Source of the DNA: Fermentibacter sp964564435
Lineage (GTDB): Bacteria > Fermentibacterota > Fermentibacteria > Fermentibacterales > Fermentibacteraceae
Length of the DNA stretch: 18,002 bases
Direction: 5' to 3'
NCBI GenBank assembly: GCA_964564435.1
Contig: CAZMAT010000025.1
Location: 1 to 18,002 of the forward strand
The notes beneath the pieces are model-generated. The model was not told the origin of the DNA. It ran no database searches and saw only the letters and a list, made by a program, of their open reading frames with translations. The stretch's first letter is position 1. Every line of letters starts with the position of its first letter. Made by a program: the position numbers and the translations under genes. Below are positions 1 through 7,017 of the stretch, piece after piece.

Positions 1-167
1 CTCTCGGCATGACTCATGAGAGAGCCGCCGGCCTGACCGGGGTCGGGATCCGCTTCCTCTCCGAACTCGAGAGGGTCAAGGCCACCGCCGAGATCGGGAA
101 AGTCCTGCAGGTGGCAAGGCGGCTCGGCCTCGAGATCTGCATCGAGCCCAGACGCATGAAGGGCTAG
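1..167 (+). CDS. HipB-like (Y4mF-type) XRE antitoxin, 3' end only
   Basis: This is the C-terminal 54 codons of a gene that begins before the window; the frame has full codons from base 3 and stops at TAG 165-167. The translation reads LGMTHERAAGLTGVGIRFL and then SELERVKATAEIGKVLQVAR, followed by a short tail RRLGLEICIEPRRMKG. This is the layout of the HipB/Y4mF helix-turn-helix family: 'LTQEE.A...GVG.RF..ELE.GK.T....KVL.V...LGL.' followed by a basic tail. Members bind operator DNA and neutralise a HipA kinase toxin encoded directly downstream. A HipA remnant does follow here, with AGGAG overlapping this gene's stop, which supports the assignment. Whether the antitoxin is still intact cannot be judged because its 5' end is missing. 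Confidence 0.72.
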   Translation, partial: LGMTHERAAGLTGVGIRFLSELERVKATAEIGKVLQVARRLGLEICIEPRRMKG

Positions 168-173
168 GAGAGC

Positions 174-340
174 ATGTCCGGCGGCATCCTGAGCGTCTTC
201 TTCGAATTGCCTGAACCCTCTCGTACCCGGGCCTGTCCAGGCGTATGGCGCTGAAGGTCGGGGACGCCTCCGATCTCGGGATGACGGGTCCGAAGCACTT
301 CGATGAACTCTCGAGGGAGTGCGGACTGGGAGCCGGATAG
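174..340 (+). pseudogene. hipA remnant with large internal deletion
   Basis: An ATG at 174 lies 6 bases after the antitoxin stop and is preceded by AGGAG. It opens a frame reading MSGGILSVFFELPEP, resembling the HipA N-terminus ('..L.V...G..VG.L'), but it stops after 26 codons at 252-254. In another frame, 245-340 reads MALKVGDASDLGMTGPKHFD and then ELSRECGLGAG before TAG. This resembles the C-terminal end of HipA kinases ('MAL.I.G......T..HF..LA...GL'). A complete HipA is about 400 residues or more, so almost the whole kinase domain is missing. I read this as an internally deleted, frameshifted toxin. The C-terminal match is the stronger part; the N-terminal match is suggestive only. Confidence 0.55.
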
Positions 341-353
341 GTCCGAAGCACAG

Positions 354-378
354 TCCGGAACACCACCGGTATTCCGGA
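354..378. terminator. Possible stem-loop between convergent hipA remnant and secreted protein gene
   Basis: TCCGGAA at 354-360 and TTCCGGA at 372-378 form a perfect 7-bp stem with an 11-base loop. It lies just beyond the 3' end of the minus-strand gene at 415-1827 and after the hipA remnant, where a bidirectional terminator would be expected. There is no T-tract on either side, so this is weak. Confidence 0.3.
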
Positions 379-414
379 ATCCTGGTTCTCAGTTCCTCAT
401 CTGACGATTTGCCG

Positions 415-1827
415 CTACAGCTTGACCAGTCTGCAGAAAGCAATCTCGTCCCCATCGACGGCCACTGCGAAGTAGATGCCGTTTGCGGCCGGGCTCCCGG
501 CTGCATCCCGGCCGTCCCACGAGACGATTCCATCCACTGATGGTTCCAGTGTCCGGATGCGTCTTCCGGTTGCGTCGAGGATCTCGACCTCCGAAAACGT
601 TTCCGAGCCCGACGACATCAGGTCGACTCCGGACCGGAACGGATTCTCGGAGGCATCGAGCCGGAGAGGATCAGAGGCTTCGGCTTCCTCGAAGCCGAGA
701 CCAGGCGTGAAGTAACCGAAAATGGGATACACCCAGGGCACCTGTATTGGCGGAGGAGTCGTATAGCAGTGGAACGTGGTCAGGTAGACGAATCCGGCGG
801 GGTCGGAACACGTGTCCAGGTGCTGGAGGTTGTGTCGATCCTCTGCGTAGCTGTAGACGGGACCGGGATCGTACAGGGTTCCGCCCTGGTCATCGACGAC
901 GCGGAACCGGACCTTCTGTTTATGTCCGTATCCCGAATCGAGCCATATCAGATAGGAATCGTCAGATACCCCGCATCGTTCTATGCTGGTGAGCCCGGCC
1001 TGGGAGTTGTCGATCACAACCGGATCGAACTGCCTCTGGCCTGTATCCCCGTCGATCCCGCAGAACACAACCGTTCCGTCGGTCAGGAGGAACACCCTGA
1101 CATCACCGGATCCGGTCAGAGCTAGGGATGCACAGTCGCAATCTCCGAATTCTCCAGGCATGACGACATCGGTGGCAGGTATGGTGACGTTCCCTGCCAG
1201 GTCATACTGGATGTAGTCGGTCCTGTTGTCGGCTCCCCGGAACAGGATGTGCACATGGTCATCGACGGCGATGGCTGAGCCTGATTCCGAAGAGAGGGTG
1301 TCCTGCCACAGGATCACTGGAGAATCAGGATCGGCGTCGATGGCAAGGTATATCGAGCATCCGATGTCGCTCGTAACTGCCTGGACGACGCCGTTGCTGT
1401 CGGCTGCTGCGTCGATGATGGTGCCATACTCCATCGGGCATACCCTGCGAACAGGCACTTCCACATCGCCCGTAGCCGATCGATCGAGGATAGCGAGACT
1501 GCAAACCCCGGCCTGGGTTTCGACTCCTATCATCAGCACGCCGTCCTCGTACGGCAGCAGCTCGATGTACTCCGCGTCCAACCCCGGATCCTGCAGGAAA
1601 ACCACCGGAGAGAACGGCAGGGTGAAGATTGAATAGGCTTGTGTTTCGAGATAGTTGTACAGATCGAAGCACTGGTGGATGTACACAGGATCGGATGGGC
1701 CCGGCTGGACAGCCGCGATGGACAGGTGGTCCGGTGTGGCTCCCTCTGTCTGGCAGAACTCGAAAGGAGCCGACCACCCGGTCTGTCCGGTCAGGCAGGC
1801 TGCAATGAGCAGAATACTCATGATCAT
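415..1827 (-). CDS. Secreted protein of unknown function with FlgD/Por-like C-terminal sorting domain
   Basis: The protein has 470 residues from the chosen start. The frame stays open to 2100, but ATG 1827-1825 follows GGAGGT (1836-1831) and gives a signal peptide beginning MIMSILLIAACLTGQTGWSA, so the extra upstream 91 codons are judged untranslated. A second ATG at 1821 is also possible. The middle, about residues 25-385, has no motif I recognise; it alternates beta-strand-like segments with Gly/Asp turns and contains about a dozen cysteines, as in a propeller or beta-sandwich of an exported protein. Residues about 390-470 are an Ig-like sorting domain: SENPFRSG, then VEILDATGRRIRTLE, then ANGIYFAVAV, ending VKL. 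Such domains direct secretion or surface anchoring in FCB-type bacteria. No enzymatic function can be proposed. It is transcribed divergently from the phosphorylase gene. Confidence 0.8.
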   Translation of the reverse strand: MIMSILLIAACLTGQTGWSAPFEFCQTEGATPDHLSIAAVQPGPSDPVYIHQCFDLYNYLETQAYSIFTLPFSPVVFLQDPGLDAEYIELLPYEDGVLMIGVETQAGVCSLAILDRSATGDVEVPVRRVCPMEYGTIIDAAADSNGVVQAVTSDIGCSIYLAIDADPDSPVILWQDTLSSESGSAIAVDDHVHILFRGADNRTDYIQYDLAGNVTIPATDVVMPGEFGDCDCASLALTGSGDVRVFLLTDGTVVFCGIDGDTGQRQFDPVVIDNSQAGLTSIERCGVSDDSYLIWLDSGYGHKQKVRFRVVDDQGGTLYDPGPVYSYAEDRHNLQHLDTCSDPAGFVYLTTFHCYTTPPPIQVPWVYPIFGYFTPGLGFEEAEASDPLRLDASENPFRSGVDLMSSGSETFSEVEILDATGRRIRTLEPSVDGIVSWDGRDAAGSPAANGIYFAVAVDGDEIAFCRLVKL

Positions 1828-2114
1828 CTGACCTCCAGGCAGAGGAGGCATTCCCCGATGAACCGAGTTTTTCTGCAAGAATGTGACAAGGCAGGGGATG
1901 CGCGTCAATGCAGGTCTCTGTATGCCTGCCTGATCACTAGCATGTATAGAGGAAGACCAGAGACTCGATGACTCTCCATCCGATCGATGATGACCTGCCA
2001 TATATCGTCTCATGATGAATGCTCCGGACTGCAGGCGACCCGGGGTAAGCGCCCGGGGAAGAACGGCTGATGTGACCCTGTTCGTCTGAATCAGCAGCAT
2101 CGGAGGAGACGGCT
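1828..2114. other. Divergent intergenic region
   Basis: These 287 bases separate two divergent genes and should hold both promoters, but I cannot pick a convincing -35/-10 pair. CCCGGG occurs at 2039-2044 and again at 2052-2057, able to form a 6-bp stem with a 7-base loop in the phosphorylase leader. GGAGGAG at 2102-2108 is the ribosome binding site of the phosphorylase gene. The minus-strand frame running through this region lacks a plausible start and is not taken as coding. Confidence 0.5.
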
Positions 2115-2933
2115 ATGACAGGCAGGCTGCCGGGCTATTTCGCACTCGACAGGTATGGGATCACGGCCGAAGACGTCGTGAGGCTGGCGCTGCACTGCGA
2201 GCCCGGGGCCATCTGTGAGGATGTGCTGATAACTCCGATCTGGAGCCAGGACAGCTTCCTCGATGTCGCGAGTCTGGTCGAGACTGTCACACCCGATACC
2301 GTGTTCACGCTCGAGTACGAGGGTTCCCGTGTTACTCTCATACGTTCGGGGATCGGCGCCCCGCAGACGGGCGACATGATGCTGGCCCTGGCCTGCACGC
2401 CGTGCAGGCGGGTCGTCTTCGTCGGATCGGTCGGAGGCCTGGTGCCCGGGATGCGCATCGGCGACCTGATGATCCCGACCGCATCCGTCTCCGGCGACGG
2501 ATTCAGCAGATACCTCTCCGCTGAGTCGGCCACCTGGGCCGGTACTCCGGGCATCGCGAGCCCAGAACCATCTGTCATCGAGAAACTGAGGAACCTCTGC
2601 CGGCTGCAGGCGGAGGGAACGGGCGCCACCCTCCACGAGGGCCGGGTCTTCTCTACGGACAGCATCGTGGCGCAGTTCCACCATCTCGGCGAGATATCAG
2701 GCGGGCTGGGATGCATCGGGATCGAGATGGAGACCGCCGCGGTCTTCAGGACGGCCGCCATGACCGGCATCTCGGCGGGCGCCCTGCTGCAGATATCGGA
2801 TGTCATCCCTGACAGGAAGTCTCTCTTCTCCGGGCGGGACGAGGCGGACAGACAGCGCCGCCAGGCCATCCGGAGAGGGCTGCTCTCCAGGGTCGCACTC
2901 GATACGCTCACTCGACCCGTCGATCGATCCTGA
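2115..2933 (+). CDS. Nucleoside phosphorylase (NP-I family, purine/uridine phosphorylase-like)
   Basis: This 272-residue protein belongs to the NP-I (PNP_UDP_1) family, which cleaves a nucleoside with phosphate to the free base and (deoxy)ribose-1-phosphate in nucleoside salvage. The hallmark segments are present in order: RSGIGAPQTGDMM at about residues 77-89 (phosphate and ribose side), VFVGSVGGLVPGMRIGDLMI at 101-120, the ribose-binding IEMETAAVF at 203-211, and Asp229 in LQISDVI, where the base-interacting Asp of this family normally sits. Length matches the family. The start at 2115 has GGAGGAG six bases upstream. The segment after residue 236 is Arg-rich (RDEADRQRRQAIRRG), as expected for the final helix. 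Substrate, purine nucleoside versus uridine, cannot be settled by eye; the Asp favours a purine-type enzyme only weakly. It acts in the cytoplasm and is probably monocistronic. Confidence 0.88.
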   Translation: MTGRLPGYFALDRYGITAEDVVRLALHCEPGAICEDVLITPIWSQDSFLDVASLVETVTPDTVFTLEYEGSRVTLIRSGIGAPQTGDMMLALACTPCRRVVFVGSVGGLVPGMRIGDLMIPTASVSGDGFSRYLSAESATWAGTPGIASPEPSVIEKLRNLCRLQAEGTGATLHEGRVFSTDSIVAQFHHLGEISGGLGCIGIEMETAAVFRTAAMTGISAGALLQISDVIPDRKSLFSGRDEADRQRRQAIRRGLLSRVALDTLTRPVDRS

Positions 2934-3142
2934 CCCGCCTGGAACCACCGATCCATGCCCGGCCCTGAGGAGGACGACTCCGTCTCGGAGGTCTGGCGGA
3001 CATGGAACGGATAGCCGATAGTCACATGTCGAACCGGGCCTCGAGCCTTCGCACCGCCCTGCGCGACAGCCGGGCGGGCCGAACCGGCAGGGGGCTGCCT
3101 CGGGGTGCCTCCTGCCGAACCAGTGAGGAGAGTGAGCGGGAG

Positions 3143-4858
3143 ATGGGTACCTGGGGTTCATCTGTGGTGATGGCTGCGGTTCTGACGCTGTCTGTCGCCG
3201 GATCCGCAGCCGGCCAGTGGAGTGCTGACTCGCTCGGGAACCTCGAGGTGTGCGACGCGGCCAACGAGCAGTCGGTGCCGAAGATCGCCCCGACCTCCGA
3301 CGGAGGGTGCTTCGTCTCGTGGTTCGACTCTCGCATCGGAAGCCTCTGCGTCTACCTGCAGCGCATCGATGCCGACGGGAACGAGCTGTTCGACCCGGAC
3401 GGGCTTCTGATCAGCGACCACGCGCTGCAGTCATCGGTGGTCGACTACGACATGGCCGTGGATGGCGGCGACAATGCGGTGATCGTGTTCTCCGACCTAG
3501 GCAGCACGCCGGACGAATTCGGCGTGTCGGCCTACATGATATCGAGCGATGGGGAGTTCCTCTGGGGCGCCGACGGGGTGTGCCTCTCGTATATCTTCGA
3601 ATCGAGCTTCGAGGCCTCCCCTACGGTGGCGGTGACCCCCGACGGAAACAGCATCTTCGCCTGGAGCGGATCGGGCTCGGATTACCTGACCTTCCAGAAT
3701 CTGTCGCCGGATGGAGACAAGCTGTGGGGCGACTGGGGAATCTCCGTCGAGGACCCTTCGGGGGACCTCTCGATGCCGATTGTCGTCCCGTCAGGACTGG
3801 ACGGTGCGATCGTGCTCTTCAAGAGCTCGACGGGCAGTTATCCCTACCAGGTGACACGGCTTTACGCAGGCCTCCTCGACGCTTCGGGCTCCTGGGGATG
3901 GGAGGAGGGGTCGGTCCGGGTGTTCGATTCGGGCAACATCTACCCCTGGACCGTCCCCGGGATCGTCCCTGACGGCGAGGGCGGAGCGGTGATGAGTTGG
4001 TACGACGCAGCCGACCTCTCTACATTCGAGGTCTGGGTGCAGCACGTCGATGCCGATGGAGACCTTCTCTTCCCGGTCAACGGAGCGCAGGCCTCGACCA
4101 ACACGGACAACCGGCTGCACATGTATCCGTCAGCCTTCCATCATCCTGAAGATGACCTGACTTATGTGTTCTGGGTCGAGGAGAACGACAGCCAGAACCA
4201 GTACGGCGTCTACGGCCAGATGTTCTCCTCCACGGGGGCGAGGTTGTGGACGGACGGCGGTCTCGAGCTCGTTCCCCTGGGCTCCGGCCAGATATCCTCC
4301 GTCAGGTCGCAGGGCGACCAGGACGGAGTGTACGTCTCATATCTTCGCGGCTCGGGAGACACGGCTGTCAAGGCTCTCAGGATCGGCTACGACGGATCGA
4401 CCGAATGGGGCCCGGTCACTCTCTCGGCCGCGTCGCTGGGCGGTAAGGACGACCTCGTGCAGAGCCCGGGATGCTGGGGCAGCGCCATTCTCGCATGGTG
4501 CGACAACAGGAGCGATTACGGCATCTACGCCCAGAACATCAACCCCGACGGGACGATGGGCCCTCCCACGGGCATCTCGCCGGACCCGGACGGGCTGGTC
4601 CCGGAGTTGTCGATCCCCGGGAATCCTGCTGTGCGCGGTGGTGTGGCGCTGCTGTTCTCGACCCCGGTCTCCGGGCCGGTGTCCCTCAGGATCTACGACC
4701 TGTCGGGCAGGTCCCTGGCCACACTGGTGGAAGGAGCGCTGCCGGCGGGTGAGCATGAAGCCTCCTGGGAGGCCGGTGATGGCGTGCCCGCTGGCGTGTA
4801 CCTCGCGGTGCTCAGGGCTGGAGGCCTGGCGGTACAGGAGAGGATCGTCCTGCTGTAG
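3143..4858 (+). CDS. Secreted beta-propeller-like repeat protein with FlgD-like C-terminal domain
   Basis: The protein has 571 residues from ATG 3143. The frame is open back to ATG 3002, which itself has GGAGG ten bases upstream, but that start would put 47 Arg/Ser-rich residues before the signal peptide. Starting at 3143 gives MGTWGSSVVMAAVLTLSVAG followed by SAAGQW, a normal export signal, although its Shine-Dalgarno (GAGGAG 3125-3130) is distant. The body contains repeated units of the type 'GG.F.SW.D.R.....Y.QR.DADGN.LF', 'G..LWG..G' and 'W.DNRSDYGIYAQNINPDG', typical of propeller-like extracellular proteins of candidate phyla. The end, about residues 490-571, is an Ig-like sorting domain: SLRIYDLSGRSLATL, EHEASWEAGDGVPAGVY and a final ERIVLL. 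Its partner or ligand is unknown. It follows the phosphorylase gene by about 200 bases and may or may not be cotranscribed. Confidence 0.8.
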   Translation: MGTWGSSVVMAAVLTLSVAGSAAGQWSADSLGNLEVCDAANEQSVPKIAPTSDGGCFVSWFDSRIGSLCVYLQRIDADGNELFDPDGLLISDHALQSSVVDYDMAVDGGDNAVIVFSDLGSTPDEFGVSAYMISSDGEFLWGADGVCLSYIFESSFEASPTVAVTPDGNSIFAWSGSGSDYLTFQNLSPDGDKLWGDWGISVEDPSGDLSMPIVVPSGLDGAIVLFKSSTGSYPYQVTRLYAGLLDASGSWGWEEGSVRVFDSGNIYPWTVPGIVPDGEGGAVMSWYDAADLSTFEVWVQHVDADGDLLFPVNGAQASTNTDNRLHMYPSAFHHPEDDLTYVFWVEENDSQNQYGVYGQMFSSTGARLWTDGGLELVPLGSGQISSVRSQGDQDGVYVSYLRGSGDTAVKALRIGYDGSTEWGPVTLSAASLGGKDDLVQSPGCWGSAILAWCDNRSDYGIYAQNINPDGTMGPPTGISPDPDGLVPELSIPGNPAVRGGVALLFSTPVSGPVSLRIYDLSGRSLATLVEGALPAGEHEASWEAGDGVPAGVYLAVLRAGGLAVQERIVLL

Positions 4859-5318
4859 CCTCATATAACCGCCGTGCCTCGGGAGACCGCGATCTTCGGG
4901 GATGGAGTCCGCAGTCCTCACAAACGGCGGATCTCGCGCCTGATGCAAGCGGTTTTCGGGAGGAGGTGATCGTGTTCGATCCCGGAGCATCCCGGGGCGG
5001 CAGGAAATGACTCCCACCGGGTTCGGACCGGACTCGTGCGCAGGCGGGAAACGAAACAGGAGGAATCTCCCAGTGCGTGCATGGGAGCATGAGAGACCGC
5101 TTCTCGCCTACCTTCTGCTGCCCCGGCCGTGATGATCGCTGCGGGCCTGTTGCTGCCCGGCGATCTCCGGAGCGATCAGGGAACACCCATCGGATTCGCG
5201 CTGGCGCTATTCCTCTCGGGGAGGAACCGCGAAGAGGACGACCGGAAGAACGATGGACCCGGACGCGTCTAGGAGCCCGGTCCGACCCTGATGCCGCGGG
5301 GGTAACGACCTCGGGCCC
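4859..5318. other. 460-base stretch with no intact gene
   Basis: This lies between the 3' ends of a plus-strand and a minus-strand gene. It holds two good ribosome-binding-site/GTG combinations: AGGAGGTGATC at 4961-4971, followed by GTG 4972 opening only 12 codons, and AGGAGGAAT just before GTG 5073, opening 19 codons. The second continues in another frame as a plausible small membrane protein (separate entry). The minus-strand frame open through the region is Arg/Ser/Pro-rich with no start context and looks like a GC-rich shadow. No clear terminator was found for the upstream gene. Confidence 0.5.
5073..5272 (+). pseudogene. Possible frameshifted small membrane protein
   Basis: GTG 5073 lies eight bases after a strong ribosome binding site (GGAGG, 5060-5064). 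It reads MRAWEHERPLLAYLLLPRP and stops at TGA 5130-5132. In the -1 frame, overlapping at 5126-5129, the sequence continues without a stop to TAG 5270-5272. That part contains VMIAAGLLLPGD, then GTPIGFALALFL, then a charged tail SGRNREEDDRKNDGPGRV. Joined by a one-base shift, this gives about 65 residues with two hydrophobic segments and a charged cytoplasmic end, a sensible small membrane protein. A sequencing error, a real frameshift mutation or programmed -1 frameshifting would all look the same here. I do not recognise a family. Confidence 0.3.
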
Positions 5319-6194
5319 TCAGAACGAGGACTTGATCGCTCCCCAGGTGTCCGATTCGAGCGCTCCCGAGATCGGGGCATAGATCTCGCTCACGTAGTAG
5401 AGCCCGTCAGTCGCCTGGTAGCTCCAGTAGAACTCACAACCTCCGGTGCTGGCCAACCCGAGGGATTTCAGGACAGTCACCGGACAGGGTGCCACTCCCC
5501 AGAGCTGGAACGGGGTGCCCGGGTTGAAGAAGTAGAAGAAATGCTCGTCATAGCACGTTGCGATCAGGCCGGTGGGCATGCCGGTGACCGGATCCGTCCC
5601 GACGTCGTACCCCGTGATTCCGCTGATCTGTTCGCTGATGCCGGGCAGGTCCCATACCGTCTGACCGGAGCCATCGGGATCGAACACCATCAGCCGATAG
5701 ACGGGCTCGCTCGAGAAGGATTCCAGGAGCGCGGGATCATAGTAGTCCCAGCAGTTGAGACCACGGCCTCCCGTGCCTGCAGGGTTGGCGTAGGAGGACC
5801 ATGTCCCGCCTCCGTCGGAGTGGTAGATGTTCCCGCTGATCCAGCTGTTGATGAAGTACTCGTCGCCATCCCAGGCCACCCCGAAGCCAGCCAGCCCGGC
5901 GGGTCTGTCGATCTCTCCCACGTAACTGCCGTCGGCCGGGTCGGCTATGAAGATCTTGTTGTCGAGATTGCTGACAAAAAGGAGCTCACCGGTGTCTTCG
6001 CAGTACTCGAGGTCGAGGACGTGCTGGGCATAGTCGGGATGCCAGGTATTCGTGACCTCGACCCCGATCGTGTCCGCAGCGAGATCCTGCATGGTCGCCC
6101 ACGGAGCGCCTGTTCCGTCGAAGCCGTCGGGGTCGACGGCCCAGAGCACGCCGGGCAGAAGAAGCACAGTAACGAGATGAACCACGCCGGTCAT
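5319..6194 (-). CDS. Secreted propeller-like protein of unknown function
   Basis: The protein has 291 residues from ATG 6194-6192, preceded by AGGAGGAAGAC, an excellent ribosome binding site. The N-terminus MTGVVHLVTVLLLPGVLWAV is a signal peptide, although it lacks an early Lys/Arg. The mature part has propeller-blade-like phrases: VLDLEYCEDTGELLFVSNLD, KIFIADPADGSYVGEID, GFGVAWDGDEYFINSW, IYHSDGGGTWSSY and LMVFDPDGSGQTVWDLPGI. This resembles secreted proteins that fold as six- or seven-bladed propellers. Unlike the other secreted proteins here, it has no C-terminal Ig-like sorting domain and ends YAPISGALESDTWGAIKSSF, so it is probably released into the periplasm or uses another route. No catalytic motif is visible. 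It lies downstream of kbp on the same strand, but a hairpin at 6335-6369 separates them. Confidence 0.78.
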   Translation of the reverse strand: MTGVVHLVTVLLLPGVLWAVDPDGFDGTGAPWATMQDLAADTIGVEVTNTWHPDYAQHVLDLEYCEDTGELLFVSNLDNKIFIADPADGSYVGEIDRPAGLAGFGVAWDGDEYFINSWISGNIYHSDGGGTWSSYANPAGTGGRGLNCWDYYDPALLESFSSEPVYRLMVFDPDGSGQTVWDLPGISEQISGITGYDVGTDPVTGMPTGLIATCYDEHFFYFFNPGTPFQLWGVAPCPVTVLKSLGLASTGGCEFYWSYQATDGLYYVSEIYAPISGALESDTWGAIKSSF

Positions 6195-6334
6195 GTCTTC
6201 CTCCTGTCAGGAAAGGCTGCATTCCACGACAAGCATTGCATGCGCCCGCAGCGGCCGTCAACGCGGTGTCGCACTGGCTGTGCATCCTGGCTCCTGAAAG
6301 GCAGGTGGTCTTCGAGGTGGTCGCGGAGTAAGAG

Positions 6335-6369
6335 GAACCCCGCCGACCGTTTTCAGGGCGGCGGGGTTC
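6335..6369 (-). terminator. Rho-independent-like terminator downstream of kbp
   Basis: GAACCCCGCCG (6335-6345) and CGGCGGGGTTC (6359-6369) form a perfect 11-bp GC-rich stem with a 13-base loop, 18 bases past the kbp stop. The T-run after it on the minus strand is weak (CTCTTACT), but stem strength and position fit a terminator. Confidence 0.7.
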
Positions 6370-6386
6370 GGGATGACGACCGGCTG

Positions 6387-6812
6387 CTATTCGGGGATGC
6401 GCAGGACCTGGCCGGGGTAGATCTTGTCGGGGTCGCTGAGCATCGGCTTGTTGGCCTCGAAGATCTTCATGTACTTGTTCGCGTCGCCGTACATGTTCTT
6501 CGAGATCTTCGAAAGGTTGTCGCCGCTGACGACTGTGTAGTAGCGGCTCGGCTTGCCCTTGACCTGCATGTCGTCGGAGACCTTGGCGATCCCCTTCACG
6601 TTGCCCGCGATCAGAAGGGCCTTCTCCCTGTCCTCGTCGGTCCCGGGCGTGCCCTTGAGGTGGACATGATCACCCTTCACGGCTACCTGCAGATCCTTCA
6701 CCTTCAGGCCGTGCGAATTGATCTTCTCGTTGATCTTCTTCGACATGTTGACGTCGTCACCGACATCGGCCAGCTTCTCGCCGGCGTCCTTCAAAAAGTC
6801 TAGCAGCCCCAT
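6387..6812 (-). CDS. kbp: BON-LysM protein Kbp (YgaU), K+-binding
   Basis: This 141-residue protein closely follows E. coli Kbp/YgaU. It begins MGLLDFLKDAGEKLADVG, has a BON domain at about residues 20-85 (GLKVKDLQVAVKGDHVHLKG, then LLIAGNVKGIAKVSDDM) and a C-terminal LysM domain at about 91-140 (YYTVVSGDNLSKISKNMYGD, then ANKYMKIFEANKPML and DKIYPGQVLRIPE). The last segment is nearly identical to the E. coli protein as I remember it. In E. coli the protein is cytoplasmic, binds K+ and changes conformation on binding, and is induced by osmotic stress. There is no signal peptide here either. The start is ATG 6812-6810, with GAGGT six bases upstream. It is transcribed divergently from the first selenoprotein gene, and the 205 bases between them must hold both promoters. 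Confidence 0.93.
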   Translation of the reverse strand: MGLLDFLKDAGEKLADVGDDVNMSKKINEKINSHGLKVKDLQVAVKGDHVHLKGTPGTDEDREKALLIAGNVKGIAKVSDDMQVKGKPSRYYTVVSGDNLSKISKNMYGDANKYMKIFEANKPMLSDPDKIYPGQVLRIPE

Positions 6813-6958
6813 CTTCAGACCTCTCCTTCAACGGGACACCTGGGTCTTCTCCCAGTATCAGCGACAATAAGCCGGGTTCAACCCAAAGGCAAAGCCTGCT
6901 CGACCGGACCTGTCCCGGGATGACGCGAACGCCCGCAGGCAGCGAGCAGGGATGCAAC

Positions 6959-6986
6959 TTGCGCCGGCGCCGCGGTTCTGCATATT
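6959..6986 (+). promoter_or_regulatory. Candidate promoter of the first UGA-containing gene
   Basis: TTGCGC (6959-6964) and CATATT (6981-6986) are 16 bases apart, about 31 bases upstream of ATG 7018. The motif GCATATT also occurs upstream of the second paralog (8125-8131), which is the main reason for listing it. No transcription data can be seen in sequence; this is a pattern match. Confidence 0.35.
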
Positions 6987-7017
6987 CAGGTAAACCCCAG
7001 AATGACGGAGGTGATCG

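Noticed and set aside
1828..2100. N-terminal extension of the minus-strand secreted protein to 2100
   Set aside because: The signal peptide begins at about 1827 with a proper GGAGGT; the 91 upstream codons would bury it and have no ribosome binding site.
5319..5321. TGA stop of the propeller-like protein as another recoded Sec codon
   Set aside because: The frame beyond it is open, but it reads Arg/Ser/Pro-rich GC-shadow sequence with no Cys partner and no GGUC-loop hairpin nearby.
6871..6895. T-arm-like GGGTTCAACCC suggesting a tRNA, possibly tRNA-Sec
   Set aside because: The flanking bases do not form a T-stem, and no acceptor, D or anticodon arms can be built around it.
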